A DNA stretch of 64,000 bases, taken from Brucella pseudintermedia (GTDB lineage Bacteria > Pseudomonadota > Alphaproteobacteria > Rhizobiales > Rhizobiaceae). A program made the translations under genes and the position numbers. Positions 42,842 to 51,746 of this stretch are shown in pieces; within the stretch, counting starts at the first letter, position 1, and every line of letters starts with the position of its first letter. The stretch lies in the NCBI RefSeq assembly GCF_042697365.1, contig NZ_CP137604.1; one strand, given 5' to 3'. The notes beneath the pieces were generated by a model that was not told the origin of the DNA, ran no database searches, and saw only the letters and a program-made list of their open reading frames with translations.

Positions 42842-45064
42842 TCAGTTGTCGGTTGCAGGCTCGCCGCTCATGAAGGCCGGGAACCAGCCTTCAAAAGCGT
42901 TGGTCAGGTCGGCAACGCTGACATCGACCAGATCGCCAATCTTCAGGCGGTCGCCGCCAACCGTGCCGAGCACGCGGAACGGAACGCCTGCGCCTTCGGC
43001 ATTCAGCGCAATGAGCTTTGCCATTTCCGCCGTGGCCGCGACGACATAACGCGCCTGATCTTCACCGAAAAGAACGGCATGGGGCAGGCCGTCGCCGGCA
43101 TCGAGTTCAGCACCCTTGCCGGACTTGATCGCCATTTCGGCGACCGTAATCGCCAGACCGCCATCGGAGAGGTCATGGCAGGCCGTGACCTGACCGTTGC
43201 GGATGGCAGAGCGGACAAATTCGCCGTTGCGCTTTTCAAGCGCAAGATCGACCGTTGGGGCAGGGCCATCAGCGCGGTCGAACAGATCACGCAGATAGAC
43301 CGACTGGCCGAGATGGGTGCCGTCACCGCCAAGCAGAACCAGCGTATCGCCGTCCTGCATGCCGCCGATCTTCGCCATTTGCGACCAATCCGGGATGAGT
43401 CCGACGCCGGCAATGGTCGGCGTCGGCAGAATGGCCTGGCCGTTGGTCTCGTTATAAAGCGAGACATTGCCGGACACGATCGGGAAATCCAGCACGCGGC
43501 AGGCTTCACCGATGCCTTCGATGGCCTTGACGAGCTGGCCCATGATTTCCGGCTTTTCGGGATTGCCGAAATTCAGATTGTCGGTCGAAGCCAGCGGTTC
43601 CGCCCCGGTCGCGGTGATGTTGCGCCAGCATTCGGCAACGGCCTGCTTGCCGCCTTCAAACGGATCGGCTTCGCAATAACGCGGCGTAACATCGGATGAG
43701 AAGGCGAGCGCCTTGGTTTCATGGCCTTCCACGCGGATCACGCCCGCATCACCGCCCGGAACCTGCAGCGAGTTGCCCTGAATGAGCGTATCATACTGTT
43801 CGTAGACCCAGCGGCGCGACGAAAGATCGGGCGAGCCGATGAGCTTGAGCAGGGCAGCGGAATAGTCTTCCACCTGCGGCACATTGCTGGCAGGAAGCGG
43901 GGCGTGCTTGCCGGGCTCCATCCATGGACGGTCATATTCCGGCGCTTCGTCGCCCAGATCCTTGATCGGCAGGTTGGCGACTTCCTCGCCCTGATGAATG
44001 ACGCGGAAGCGCAGGTCGTCAGTGGTCTTGCCAACGATAGCGAAATCGAGGCCCCATTTGCGGAAAATGGCCTGAGCTTCTGCTTCCTTTTCCGGCTTGA
44101 GAACCATGAGCATCCGCTCCTGGCTTTCCGAAAGCATCATTTCATAGGCCGTCATGTTCTCTTCGCGGACGGGAACATGGTCGAGGATCAGTTCGATGCC
44201 GAGATCGCCCTTGGCGCCCATTTCGACGGCAGAGCAGGTGAGGCCCGCCGCGCCCATGTCCTGAATGGCGATGACCGCGCCGGAAGCCATCAGCTCAAGG
44301 CAGGCTTCAAGCAGGCATTTTTCGGTGAAGGGATCGCCCACCTGAACGGTCGGGCGTTTTTCCTCAATCGACTCATCGAATTCAGCCGAAGCCATCGTCG
44401 CGCCGCCGACGCCATCGCGGCCTGTCTTCGCGCCGAGATAAACGACCGGCAGGCCGACGCCTTCGGCCTTGGAATAGAAAATACCGTCGGTCTTGGCGAG
44501 GCCCGCAGCGAAGGCATTGACGAGGATATTGCCGTTATAGCGCTTGTCGAAATTCACTTCGCCGCCAACGGTCGGCACGCCGAAGGAATTGCCATAGCCG
44601 CCGACGCCCGAAACGACGCCCGACACGAGGTGGCGGGTTTTGGGATGGTCCGGTTCGCCGAAGCGCAGCGCATTCATGGCTGCTACAGGGCGCGCGCCCA
44701 TGGTGAAAACATCGCGCAGGATACCGCCGACTCCGGTCGCCGCACCCTGATAAGGCTCGATATAGGAGGGGTGGTTGTGGCTTTCCATCTTGAACACGAT
44801 GCAATCGCCATCGCCAATGTCCACGACACCCGCATTCTCGCCGGGACCCTGGATGACGCGTGGTCCGCTGGTCGGCAGCGTGCGAAGCCATTTCTTGGAC
44901 GATTTGTAGGAGCAATGCTCGTTCCACATGGCCGAGAAAATCCCGAGCTCTGTGAAAGTGGGCTCGCGTCCGATCAGATCAAGAATGCGCTGATACTCGT
45001 CCGGCTTAAGACCATGCGCTTCGATCAATTCCGGCGTGATGTCTCGCGTATTGGAAATAGTCAT
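42842..45064 (-). CDS. purL: Phosphoribosylformylglycinamidine synthase subunit PurL
   Basis: The 740-residue synthetase subunit is the small type that works with separate PurS and PurQ. It converts FGAR to FGAM with ATP and ammonia. Motifs include AMWNEHCSYKSSKKWL near the N-terminus, FKMESHNHPSYIEPYQGAAT, RDVFTMGARPVAAMNALRFG, and the second half repeat TDNLNFGNPEKPEIMGQLVK. The start at 45064 (MTISNTRDI) matches the family; an upstream ATG adds 47 unrelated residues. purS, purQ and purC lie 4-5 kb upstream on the same strand. Confidence 0.96.
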   Translation of the reverse strand: MTISNTRDITPELIEAHGLKPDEYQRILDLIGREPTFTELGIFSAMWNEHCSYKSSKKWLRTLPTSGPRVIQGPGENAGVVDIGDGDCIVFKMESHNHPSYIEPYQGAATGVGGILRDVFTMGARPVAAMNALRFGEPDHPKTRHLVSGVVSGVGGYGNSFGVPTVGGEVNFDKRYNGNILVNAFAAGLAKTDGIFYSKAEGVGLPVVYLGAKTGRDGVGGATMASAEFDESIEEKRPTVQVGDPFTEKCLLEACLELMASGAVIAIQDMGAAGLTCSAVEMGAKGDLGIELILDHVPVREENMTAYEMMLSESQERMLMVLKPEKEAEAQAIFRKWGLDFAIVGKTTDDLRFRVIHQGEEVANLPIKDLGDEAPEYDRPWMEPGKHAPLPASNVPQVEDYSAALLKLIGSPDLSSRRWVYEQYDTLIQGNSLQVPGGDAGVIRVEGHETKALAFSSDVTPRYCEADPFEGGKQAVAECWRNITATGAEPLASTDNLNFGNPEKPEIMGQLVKAIEGIGEACRVLDFPIVSGNVSLYNETNGQAILPTPTIAGVGLIPDWSQMAKIGGMQDGDTLVLLGGDGTHLGQSVYLRDLFDRADGPAPTVDLALEKRNGEFVRSAIRNGQVTACHDLSDGGLAITVAEMAIKSGKGAELDAGDGLPHAVLFGEDQARYVVAATAEMAKLIALNAEGAGVPFRVLGTVGGDRLKIGDLVDVSVADLTNAFEGWFPAFMSGEPATDN

Positions 45065-45237
45065 GGAAATGGGGAACCCCGTCGCAGGCTGCGGCACCCG
45101 AAAACCCTCTGCCGAAGGCTGGATACCTAAGGTTTCAAGGCGCCTCTTTAACCTAAGTTTCCATGAAGTGCGACAGGAAAATACCGCTTTCCCGGCCTCA
45201 ATCATACATCAGTAACGATAAAAAGAGACCCAAACCC

Positions 45238-46644
45238 TCAGACGCTTCCTTCATATCCCGCCTGTTCGTTTTCGAGCAGGCGGCGGAGCGTCAGAAAACT
45301 GTTTTCGACGACACTGCGATCGGAAGGGGAAGAGAAGGCGACGCGCACCCTGTGATAAGTCTGGTCAACGCGCCCGGCCTTGAACTCATCCTCGTCATCG
45401 ATCAGGATTCCGCTTTCGTAGGCCGCCGCCTTGAAGGTTCCCGAGAGCCACGGCTCGGGCAGCGCCATCCACAGAAACGGAATGGATGGTTTCGATACGA
45501 AATCGAACCCGTCGAAGATCCTGCGGGCCATTTCCGCGCGAATGACCGTTTCCTCGCGGCATTTGGCGTGAATGGCGTCCGCTTCGCCGGACAAGACAAG
45601 CTGCGCGCCGGTTTCGGCGAGCAGGAAGGCCGCCCCGCCGGTGACCATCTTGTGCGTTACCTTCACCCGCTGGGCGCAATGCGCGGGGCAGGCGACCCAG
45701 CCGCTGCGTATGCCTGCCGCAACAGCTTTCGACAGGCCGGAAACGACGAAGGTGCGTTCGGGCGCAAAACTTGCCAAGGGTGGAATTTGGCTGTCGCACA
45801 TGACGCCATAAATGTCGTCTTCGATGAGCCAGACATTGTGACGCCGCGCTATGTCGGCAATGGCGCGACGCCGTTCTTCCGGCATGACGGACAATGTGGG
45901 ATTATGCAGCGTTGGCATCAGGAAGGCGAGCGTCGGATGCTGCTGGCGGCAGGCGCGTTCGAACTCTTCCGGAATAAGACCATATTCATCGAGACCCGCC
46001 TGAATGGTGCGTCGCCCGAGAAGGCGCACGGAACGGCTGATCTGGGCATAGGTCAAATTTTCGAAAAGAATGCGGTCGCCGGGACTGGTGAAGGCGGTGA
46101 TAATGGCGATGCTCGCCGCCTGCGCGCCATTGGTGACCACGATACTGTCGAGTTCCGGTCGCCAGTCGGCCCGCGAAAGCCACTTCTGCCCGGCTTCCAG
46201 CCAGTGCTGCGGGAAGTAGCGCGAATAGCTCGCAATATCCTGCGGAAAATCGCGATGAATGTCGGCATTTATTCTGGCGAGAATGACATGCTGGCCGACA
46301 TCCGGCGCGGCCGTCGTGTCGAAACGTATTTTTCCCGTGGGTACGTCGGCGGACTGGGTGCCAGTGATGCCGGAGGCAGACAGCGCGTTGCCTGCCTGTT
46401 CCTCGCCCAGCACATAGGTTCCGCGACCAACTTCCCCCGTTACGAGTCCGCGCTCATGGGCGAGGGCATAGGCACGCCCGATTGTGCCGATTGTTACCTT
46501 CAGGTCAAAGGCGAGATTGCGTTGCGGCGGAAGCTTGGTGCCCGCAGGCAATCCGCCATTGCCGATGGCTTCTTCGATCGCATCGGCGAGTTGCAGGTAA
46601 AACGGGCCGGACTTGCCGGAAAGATCTGGAATCCAATTTGTCAT
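45238..46644 (-). CDS. MocR-type GntR/aminotransferase regulator
   Basis: The 468-residue protein has an N-terminal GntR winged helix (about 10-80: LQLADAIEEAIGNGGLPAGT, KLPPQRNLAFDLKVTIGTIG) joined to a class I aminotransferase-like domain (100-468). The PLP-lysine motif is in VVSGLSKAVAAGIRSGW. MocR proteins use bound PLP or an amino compound as effector, as in PdxR or GabR. The regulated genes are not obvious; the divergent DUF1127 gene 157 bases away is one candidate. Confidence 0.9.
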   Translation of the reverse strand: MTNWIPDLSGKSGPFYLQLADAIEEAIGNGGLPAGTKLPPQRNLAFDLKVTIGTIGRAYALAHERGLVTGEVGRGTYVLGEEQAGNALSASGITGTQSADVPTGKIRFDTTAAPDVGQHVILARINADIHRDFPQDIASYSRYFPQHWLEAGQKWLSRADWRPELDSIVVTNGAQAASIAIITAFTSPGDRILFENLTYAQISRSVRLLGRRTIQAGLDEYGLIPEEFERACRQQHPTLAFLMPTLHNPTLSVMPEERRRAIADIARRHNVWLIEDDIYGVMCDSQIPPLASFAPERTFVVSGLSKAVAAGIRSGWVACPAHCAQRVKVTHKMVTGGAAFLLAETGAQLVLSGEADAIHAKCREETVIRAEMARRIFDGFDFVSKPSIPFLWMALPEPWLSGTFKAAAYESGILIDDEDEFKAGRVDQTYHRVRVAFSSPSDRSVVENSFLTLRRLLENEQAGYEGSV

Positions 46645-46706
46645 GGTGACAACTTATAAATTGTACCCATTGCCAAGTCAATTATAGAGTCAATTCGTCG
46701 CTTTTT

Positions 46707-46752
46707 AGAGCGCATCCCGAAAAGTGTGAAACGGTTTCAGGCGCAAAAATGC
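46707..46752. repeat. Imperfect family B repeat upstream of the DUF1127 gene
   Basis: The GCATCCCGAAAAGTGTGAAA segment followed by CGGTTTCAGG and AAAAATGC resembles the other family B palindromes but with more mismatches. Confidence 0.45.
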
Positions 46753-46767
46753 CTGATCATCTGCTTT

Positions 46768-46782
46768 CCAGCTCCCAGCTGG
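46768..46782. promoter_or_regulatory. Short palindrome before the DUF1127 gene
   Basis: CCAGCT-CCC-AGCTGG is a perfect 6-bp inverted repeat 20 bases before the DUF1127 start and 124 bases from the divergent MocR start. It may be an operator or an mRNA hairpin. Confidence 0.3.
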
Positions 46783-46801
46783 CAAAGAATGGACCGAGAC
46801 A

Positions 46802-47089
46802 ATGTTTTACTTCAGATCGCAGACCGAGACAATAGATACAATTCTTCCTGTGCCCGTGGCTGACAGCGCTGCGGATATGCCGAAAGGATTGCATGCGCAT
46901 CTGGCAACAGCTTCGCCGTCGCAAGGCGGATATATAAGACGGATATTGGACTGGCTATCCTATCGGATGATGCTGCGGCGCAGCCGCATTGCATTGGGCG
47001 AACTGACGGACGAGCAATTGCGAGACATTGGACTTCAGCGCAGTGAAGCCCAGCGCGAGGCGCGGAAGGTGCGTTTTCACTTTCGTTGA
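46802..47089 (+). CDS. DUF1127 domain protein
   Basis: The 95-residue protein ends with a DUF1127 (YjiS-like) segment: LSYRMMLRRSRIALGELTDE, then QLRDIGLQRSEAQREARK at about 70-87. The first 45 residues are variable. Arginine-rich DUF1127 proteins are abundant in alphaproteobacteria; some act in phosphate, carbon or RNA metabolism, but this one is unassigned. It is divergent from the MocR gene. Confidence 0.8.
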   Translation: MFYFRSQTETIDTILPVPVADSAADMPKGLHAHLATASPSQGGYIRRILDWLSYRMMLRRSRIALGELTDEQLRDIGLQRSEAQREARKVRFHFR

Positions 47090-47138
47090 AATCTGTCGCG
47101 GAAAGCCGGTTCCGGCATTTCCGCGACAGATCTTGCTC

Positions 47139-47540
47139 TTACTGGCAGCCGCTCTGGCCCGACGCCCAGCGGTTGACATCGGCGGCGATGCGTCCACCAT
47201 GGCTTTCTCCCATCATGGGGCCGAAGGTTTCTACGCGAGCCGGATTTCCCTGCGCCTGCACGACAAGCAGCGGACGCGATGCCGGGTTGCGGGCCGGCAC
47301 GACCAGAATGCGCGGGCGTCCGGTAAAGGAGTTCAGTTCCGGCGCAAGCGAATAACCGCGGAAATCCTTGTCCTTGGATTTGAACCAGCAGCTATTGGCT
47401 GCCAGCGCGATGCGCTCCATGGTCGGCAGCGCCGCCTTGCTGGCGTCGACGGCGACAGGCCCCGTGGGCTTGCTGGAGGTGCAGGCTGCAAGCAATGCAA
47501 TGGCCGGAAGGGCCAGAAGAGCGAAAGTCTTGGTCTTCAA
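47139..47540 (-). CDS. Putative lipoprotein of unknown function
   Basis: The 133-residue product has a lipoprotein signal ending LLAAC (Cys20), so it is probably an outer- or inner-membrane lipoprotein. The mature part contains two more cysteines (SCWFKSKDKDF and the final GCQ) and no recognised domain. It lies between the DUF1127 and GST genes. Confidence 0.8.
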   Translation of the reverse strand: MKTKTFALLALPAIALLAACTSSKPTGPVAVDASKAALPTMERIALAANSCWFKSKDKDFRGYSLAPELNSFTGRPRILVVPARNPASRPLLVVQAQGNPARVETFGPMMGESHGGRIAADVNRWASGQSGCQ

Positions 47541-47607
47541 GGAGGGGCTCCGATAGTGCGTGCCTTCAAAAAGGCACGCATGAGATGTGGGCGTGGGATA
47601 AATAAAG

Positions 47608-48255
47608 TCAGGCGAGTTGCGGCATGAAAGCTTTCAGTCCGTCGCTCATCTCGTTCCAGATGCGCTCAAAGACCGGATGCTGTTTTGCCTTGGCTGCATA
47701 TGCATCCAATTTCGGGAATTCGTCCAGCAAATCCGCTTTGCCGGAAAGCTTCTTCAACGGTTCCATGAGGAAGCGCACCGGCAACAGCCAGCAGTCGGCA
47801 AGGGTCGGCTCGCCTCCGGCGGCGAAAGCCTTGTCCGAAAGGCGGCTTTCGACCACTTTCAGGCCGGTATGCATCTTGTCGAACAGGCGCTCGATGCTTG
47901 CATCGTCGCGTTCCGGTTTGCTTAGCAGGATGAAGAGCTTCATCGCTGGTCCAAGCACTTCGAGTTCCGTCACGCGTGCCAGTAGCCGGATGAGGGCGCG
48001 TTCGCGCGGGGTGCCGGGCAGCACGGATGTCTCGGGAAAATGGTCTTCCAGATACTCCGCGATGACCGCGGCTTCAAACAGCGTTTCCCCCGAACTGGTA
48101 ATCAGCACCGGAATGCGGCGAAGCGGCGTTACATTGCCGAAATCGGCCGGAAATGGATAAGGCAGGTTCATTGGCTTGAAGGGCAGATCCTTCAGATAAA
48201 GCACGCCGCGCACGAAAGATGAGTAGGGGGAGAGAGGCCTGGAATAGAGCTGCAT
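47608..48255 (-). CDS. Glutathione S-transferase family protein
   Basis: The 215-residue protein has an N-terminal thioredoxin-like domain (MQLYSRPLSPYSSFVRGVLY, with the cis-proline in RRIPVLITSSGETLFEAAVI) and an all-helical C-terminal domain (about 85-215). It lacks an obvious N-terminal Cys; Ser/Tyr near 9-12 may activate glutathione. The start at 48255 gives the correct N-terminus; the longer open frame adds 44 unrelated residues. Confidence 0.88.
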   Translation of the reverse strand: MQLYSRPLSPYSSFVRGVLYLKDLPFKPMNLPYPFPADFGNVTPLRRIPVLITSSGETLFEAAVIAEYLEDHFPETSVLPGTPRERALIRLLARVTELEVLGPAMKLFILLSKPERDDASIERLFDKMHTGLKVVESRLSDKAFAAGGEPTLADCWLLPVRFLMEPLKKLSGKADLLDEFPKLDAYAAKAKQHPVFERIWNEMSDGLKAFMPQLA

Positions 48256-48294
48256 GAGTGAATTCCCCTGATTCTTATCGCTAAAATCTGTGAG

Positions 48295-48338
48295 GCATTT
48301 CCAGCAAAAATGTGGACGTTTTGTGCCGGGAAAAATGC
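48295..48338. repeat. Intergenic palindrome, family B
   Basis: GCATTT and AAATGC arms enclose CAAAA and GTTTTG, as in the other copies. Confidence 0.55.
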
Positions 48339-48440
48339 TTGAAACAAATATGGTCGCTCCCGACGCTTGCATTCCTCCCGCAGCCAAGCTGCCACGAAAA
48401 CAGATGCTTTGCCAGTGCAGTTTTGAGGCGCGGCAGACGC

Positions 48441-48474
48441 AATAAAAAAGGCGGCCCGATGGGAGCCGCCTTTT
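48441..48474 (-). terminator. Terminator of the purC-purS-purQ unit
   Basis: AAAAGGCGGC (48446-48455) and GCCGCCTTTT (48465-48474) pair with a nine-base loop. On the minus strand the stem is followed by a T-rich tract (TTTTTTATT). Confidence 0.88.
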
Positions 48475-48494
48475 CCGTTCATATGTCTGCGAGC

Positions 48495-49166
48495 TTACGC
48501 CGCGACGCCGAGTGCGCCGGCAAAAAGCGCCCGGCCATCATCGCCGCCATGGGCCGCTTCGATCAGGTTTTCCGGGTGCGGCATCATGCCGAGCACATTG
48601 CCGCGCGCATTGACGATGCCCGCAATATCGTTGACCGATCCGTTCGGGTTAGTGCCTTCGGCATAGCGGAACACGACCTGGCCTTCGCCTTCGATGCGCT
48701 TCAGCGTTTCGGCATCGGCGAAATAATTGCCGTCATGATGCGCGACCGGGCAGCGGATGATCTGGCCCGGCTGGTAGCCGCGCGTGAACGACGTGTTGGC
48801 GTTGGTCACTTCGAGCTTCACTTCGCGACAGACGAATTTCAGCGAGGCGTTGCGCATCAGCGCGCCCGGCAGAAGCCCGGCTTCGACGAGGATCTGGAAG
48901 CCGTTGCAGACGCCCATGACCATGACGCCCTTGTTGGCCTTCTCGCGAACGGCCTGCATGACGGGCATCCGGGCTGCGATGGCGCCGCAACGCAGATAGT
49001 CGCCATAGGAGAAGCCGCCGGGAATGAGGATCAGGTCCACATCGTCGGGAATGCTGGTGTCAGTCTGCCAGACGGTCACCGGAGCCTGTCCGGTGATCTT
49101 GGTCAGCGCCGCGATCATGTCGCGATCGCGATTGAGACCGGGAAGGAGAATGACTGCGGATTTCAT
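48495..49166 (-). CDS. purQ: Phosphoribosylformylglycinamidine synthase subunit PurQ
   Basis: The 223-residue class I glutamine amidotransferase supplies ammonia to PurL. The nucleophile is Cys87 in VMVMGVCNGFQ, the oxyanion region is IPGGFSYGDYLRCGAIAA, and the His/Glu pair is in MMPHPENLIE. The start at 49166 (MKSAVILLPGLNRD) matches the family. It follows purS closely. Confidence 0.96.
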   Translation of the reverse strand: MKSAVILLPGLNRDRDMIAALTKITGQAPVTVWQTDTSIPDDVDLILIPGGFSYGDYLRCGAIAARMPVMQAVREKANKGVMVMGVCNGFQILVEAGLLPGALMRNASLKFVCREVKLEVTNANTSFTRGYQPGQIIRCPVAHHDGNYFADAETLKRIEGEGQVVFRYAEGTNPNGSVNDIAGIVNARGNVLGMMPHPENLIEAAHGGDDGRALFAGALGVAA

Positions 49167-49188
49167 GGCGGCTGCTTCCTTGTTGGGC

Positions 49189-49431
49189 TCAGGCGATGGC
49201 GATGGAATAATCTTCAATCACGGTGTTGGCGAGCAGCTTCTCGCACATGGCTTTCAGCTCTGCTTCGGCCTTGGCCTTGTCCGAGCCTTCCAGTTCCAGA
49301 TCGAACACCTTGCCCTGACGGGCCGAATTGACGCCGTCGAAACCGAGGCTGCCGAGCGCGCCGACGATGGCCTTGCCCTGCGGGTCGAGAACGCCGTTTT
49401 TCAGTGTAACGGTGACGCGTGCCTTGATCAC
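49189..49431 (-). CDS. purS: Phosphoribosylformylglycinamidine synthase subunit PurS
   Basis: The 80-residue small subunit bridges PurL and PurQ. It begins MIKARVTVTLKNGVLDPQGK and includes ALGSLGFDGVNSARQGKVFD, both typical. It lies 22 bases upstream of purQ on the same strand. Confidence 0.95.
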   Translation of the reverse strand: MIKARVTVTLKNGVLDPQGKAIVGALGSLGFDGVNSARQGKVFDLELEGSDKAKAEAELKAMCEKLLANTVIEDYSIAIA

Positions 49432-49467
49432 TCTCTAGTTCCTGCAATTTTTAAGAACGAATGAAAC

Positions 49468-49492
49468 AGCCCGGAAAACACATTCCCGGGCT
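49468..49492 (-). terminator. Hairpin between purC and purS
   Basis: AGCCCGG (49468-49474) and CCGGGCT (49486-49492) form a 7-bp stem within the 71-base gap. No long T-run follows, so it may be an attenuating or stabilising hairpin rather than a full terminator. Confidence 0.4.
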
Positions 49493-49502
49493 GGGCGGAT
49501 GA

Positions 49503-50267
49503 TTACTTCACTAGCGTCGGGCCGGATGGGCGCGGCGTGTCGTTCTCGTTCATGATGCCGAGACGGCGCGCAACTTCCTGATAGGCCTCGACCAGACCGC
49601 CCATATCGCGGCGGAAACGGTCCTTGTCGAGCTTGTCATTGGTGGTGATATCCCAAAGACGAGCTGAATCCGGCGAAATTTCGTCGGCGACGACGATGCG
49701 CATCATGTCGCCTTCCCACAGGCGACCGCATTCCATCTTGAAGTCGACGAGCTGGATGCCGATGCCGAGGAAGAGGCCGGTGAGGAAGTCGTTGACGCGA
49801 ATGGCGAGCGCCATGATGTCGTCGATTTCCTGCGGACTGGCCCAGCCGAAAGCCGTGATATGCTCTTCGGTGACCATCGGGTCGTCGAGCGCATCGGCCT
49901 TGTAGTAGAACTCGATGATCGAACGCGGCAGGATGGTGCCTTCTTCGAGGCCAAGGCGCTTGGCAAGCGAACCGGCTGCGACGTTGCGCACCACCACTTC
50001 AAGCGGAATGATTTCCACTTCCTTGATCAGCTGCTCACGCATGTTGAGGCGGCGGATGAAGTGCGTCGGAATGCCGATGCGGTTGAGCTGGGTGAAAATA
50101 TGTTCGGAAATGCGGTTGTTCAGCACGCCTTTCCCGTCGATGACTTCGTGCTTCTTCGCATTGAAGGCAGTTGCGTCATCTTTGAAGAATTGGACTAGCG
50201 TACCGGGTTCAGGGCCTTCGTAAAGAATCTTGGCCTTGCCCTCGTAAATACGGCGGCGACGGTTCAT
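49503..50267 (-). CDS. purC: SAICAR synthetase
   Basis: The 254-residue enzyme (phosphoribosylaminoimidazole-succinocarboxamide synthase) joins CAIR and aspartate with ATP. Visible motifs are RRIYEGKAKILYEGPEPGTL, FKDDATAFNAKKHEVIDGKG, and the substrate loop LVDFKMECGR with VADEISPDSARLWD. It heads the purC-purS-purQ group. Confidence 0.96.
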   Translation of the reverse strand: MNRRRRIYEGKAKILYEGPEPGTLVQFFKDDATAFNAKKHEVIDGKGVLNNRISEHIFTQLNRIGIPTHFIRRLNMREQLIKEVEIIPLEVVVRNVAAGSLAKRLGLEEGTILPRSIIEFYYKADALDDPMVTEEHITAFGWASPQEIDDIMALAIRVNDFLTGLFLGIGIQLVDFKMECGRLWEGDMMRIVVADEISPDSARLWDITTNDKLDKDRFRRDMGGLVEAYQEVARRLGIMNENDTPRPSGPTLVK

Positions 50268-50441
50268 GGCTTTTCTCGGATTTCCATATTTATGGTGATC
50301 GGCTCTCAGCCGCTATTCTCGCGGGCTACCTATAGCAATTGTGGGCTTTTAACAATCCTGCTTTGTGCCCGTTCCCCCGTTTTCGGCGTTTCTGACGCAA
50401 GTTTACGTATGAGTCGCAAGAAATTGGTCTTTAAGCCCTTG

Positions 50442-50447
50442 TATAAT
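50442..50447 (+). promoter_or_regulatory. -10 element upstream of the zeta-subunit gene
   Basis: A perfect TATAAT lies 77 bases before the start; no matching -35 was found at normal spacing. A CTTGCC/GGCAAG hairpin (50457-50475) follows in the leader. Confidence 0.45.
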
Positions 50448-50523
50448 CTTGCGCCCCTTGCCAGCTTTAGGCAAGAGAACGGATGACGATCTCTTCTAAC
50501 TTGTAAGTCTGGGAGCTTTATGA

Positions 50524-50847
50524 ATGACCACTGGCATGGATGATCGCCGCGACGCTTTTGAAAAGAAATTCGCGCTTGATGCGGAACTGCGCTTCAAGGC
50601 GGAGGCACGCCGCAACAAGCTTCTGGGACTCTGGGCCGCAGACCAGCTTGGCAAGAAGGATGCGGAGGCGGAAGCCTATGCCAAGGAAGTCGTGGCCGCC
50701 GACTTCGAGGAAGCCGGTGACGAGGACGTTTTCCGCAAGATCCGCGCCGACTTCGACGCTGCCAATGTCAGCGTAGCCGATGAGGCGATCCGCGAGAAGA
50801 TGTTCGCTTTCCTTGAGGAAGCCATTCGCCAGGTGAAGCAGGATTGA
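50524..50847 (+). CDS. F1Fo-ATPase inhibitor zeta subunit (DUF1476)
   Basis: The 107-residue soluble helical protein begins MTTGMDDRRDAFEKKFALDA and has RFKAEARRNKLLGLWAADQL, which fits DUF1476. In Paracoccus the zeta subunit binds F1 and blocks ATP hydrolysis through its N-terminal helix; rhizobial versions are reported to be weaker. The N-terminal region is intact here. The gene is far from atp operons, as is usual for this family. Confidence 0.9.
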   Translation: MTTGMDDRRDAFEKKFALDAELRFKAEARRNKLLGLWAADQLGKKDAEAEAYAKEVVAADFEEAGDEDVFRKIRADFDAANVSVADEAIREKMFAFLEEAIRQVKQD

Positions 50848-50914
50848 TAAATAATTCAGGGCGGATGTGCCGGTGGCATTTCCGCCCTGAGCTCATGAAA
50901 TGAAGGAAATTAGA

Positions 50915-51676
50915 ATGTCGTTGTCGTCGCGCCTTCGCGCCGGGGAAACGGTGCTTTCCGCATGGTCCTCCCTTCCTGAACCCCTGACGGTCGAAATTCT
51001 CGCCCATAGCGCTTTCGACGCCGTAACGCTCGACATGCAGCATGGCGGCCACGACGAGGCGAGCGTGCTTCGCTCGCTGGGCCTTATCCTGAACGCCGGC
51101 AAGCCGCCCGTCGTGCGCGTTCCCGTCGGACGTTTCGACATGGCAAGCCGTGCGCTTGATTTCGGCGCGCAGGCGGTCATCGCCCCGATGATCAATTCCG
51201 TCGAGGATGCCCGCCGGTTTGCTGCCGCCATGAAATATCCGCCGGTAGGCGAGCGCTCATGGGGCGTATTCCGGGCCAATACGGATTACGGCACGCCGGG
51301 TTCCAATGATTATCTGACGACCGCAAATCACGACACACTTGCTTTCGCGATGATCGAAACGCGAGACGCCTATGATGCGCTCGATGCCATCCTCGACGTT
51401 CGCGGCATCGACGGCGTTTTCGTGGGACCGGCGGATTTCTCCATCGCCTGGAGCAATGGACGCGAGGCCAACCCGAATTCCGATGCGATCGTGGAGCCGA
51501 TCGGCAATATTGCGCGCAAGGCAATTGCGGCTGGCAAGATTGCGGGCATCTATTCGCCGACCGCAGAATTTGCGCGCCGCTACATTCCGCTTGGCTTCCG
51601 CTTCCTGACGCTCAGCAATGATGGCGGTTATATCCGGCTGGCAGCCGAAACGCTGACGAAAGCGGTTCGCGATTAA
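50915..51676 (+). CDS. HpcH/HpaI-family aldolase
   Basis: The 253-residue TIM-barrel protein shows FDAVTLDMQHGGHDEASVLR (metal and substrate region near the N-terminus), AQAVIAPMINSVEDARRFAA, MIETRDAYDALDAILDVRGI (metal-binding Glu) and GVFVGPADFSIAWS. The family cleaves 4-hydroxy-2-oxo acids to pyruvate or oxaloacetate and an aldehyde. The start at 50915 has AAGGAA in front of it; the ATG 15 bases upstream would include that site. Confidence 0.9.
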   Translation: MSLSSRLRAGETVLSAWSSLPEPLTVEILAHSAFDAVTLDMQHGGHDEASVLRSLGLILNAGKPPVVRVPVGRFDMASRALDFGAQAVIAPMINSVEDARRFAAAMKYPPVGERSWGVFRANTDYGTPGSNDYLTTANHDTLAFAMIETRDAYDALDAILDVRGIDGVFVGPADFSIAWSNGREANPNSDAIVEPIGNIARKAIAAGKIAGIYSPTAEFARRYIPLGFRFLTLSNDGGYIRLAAETLTKAVRD

Positions 51677-51701
51677 ACTCGTCGTAATAGACAAGAAAGA
51701 A

Positions 51702-51727
51702 AAGGTGGGCTGCTGACCCGCCTTTTT
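51702..51727 (+). terminator. Terminator after the aldolase gene
   Basis: AAGGTGGG pairs with CCCGCCTT (one G-U) around a seven-base loop, followed by TTTC. Confidence 0.8.
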
Positions 51728-51746
51728 CATGCAATTTGCATGAATA

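Noticed and set aside
43721..45130. A 469-codon plus-strand frame opposite purL
   Set aside because: Shadow of purL; no ribosome site and no homologous motif.
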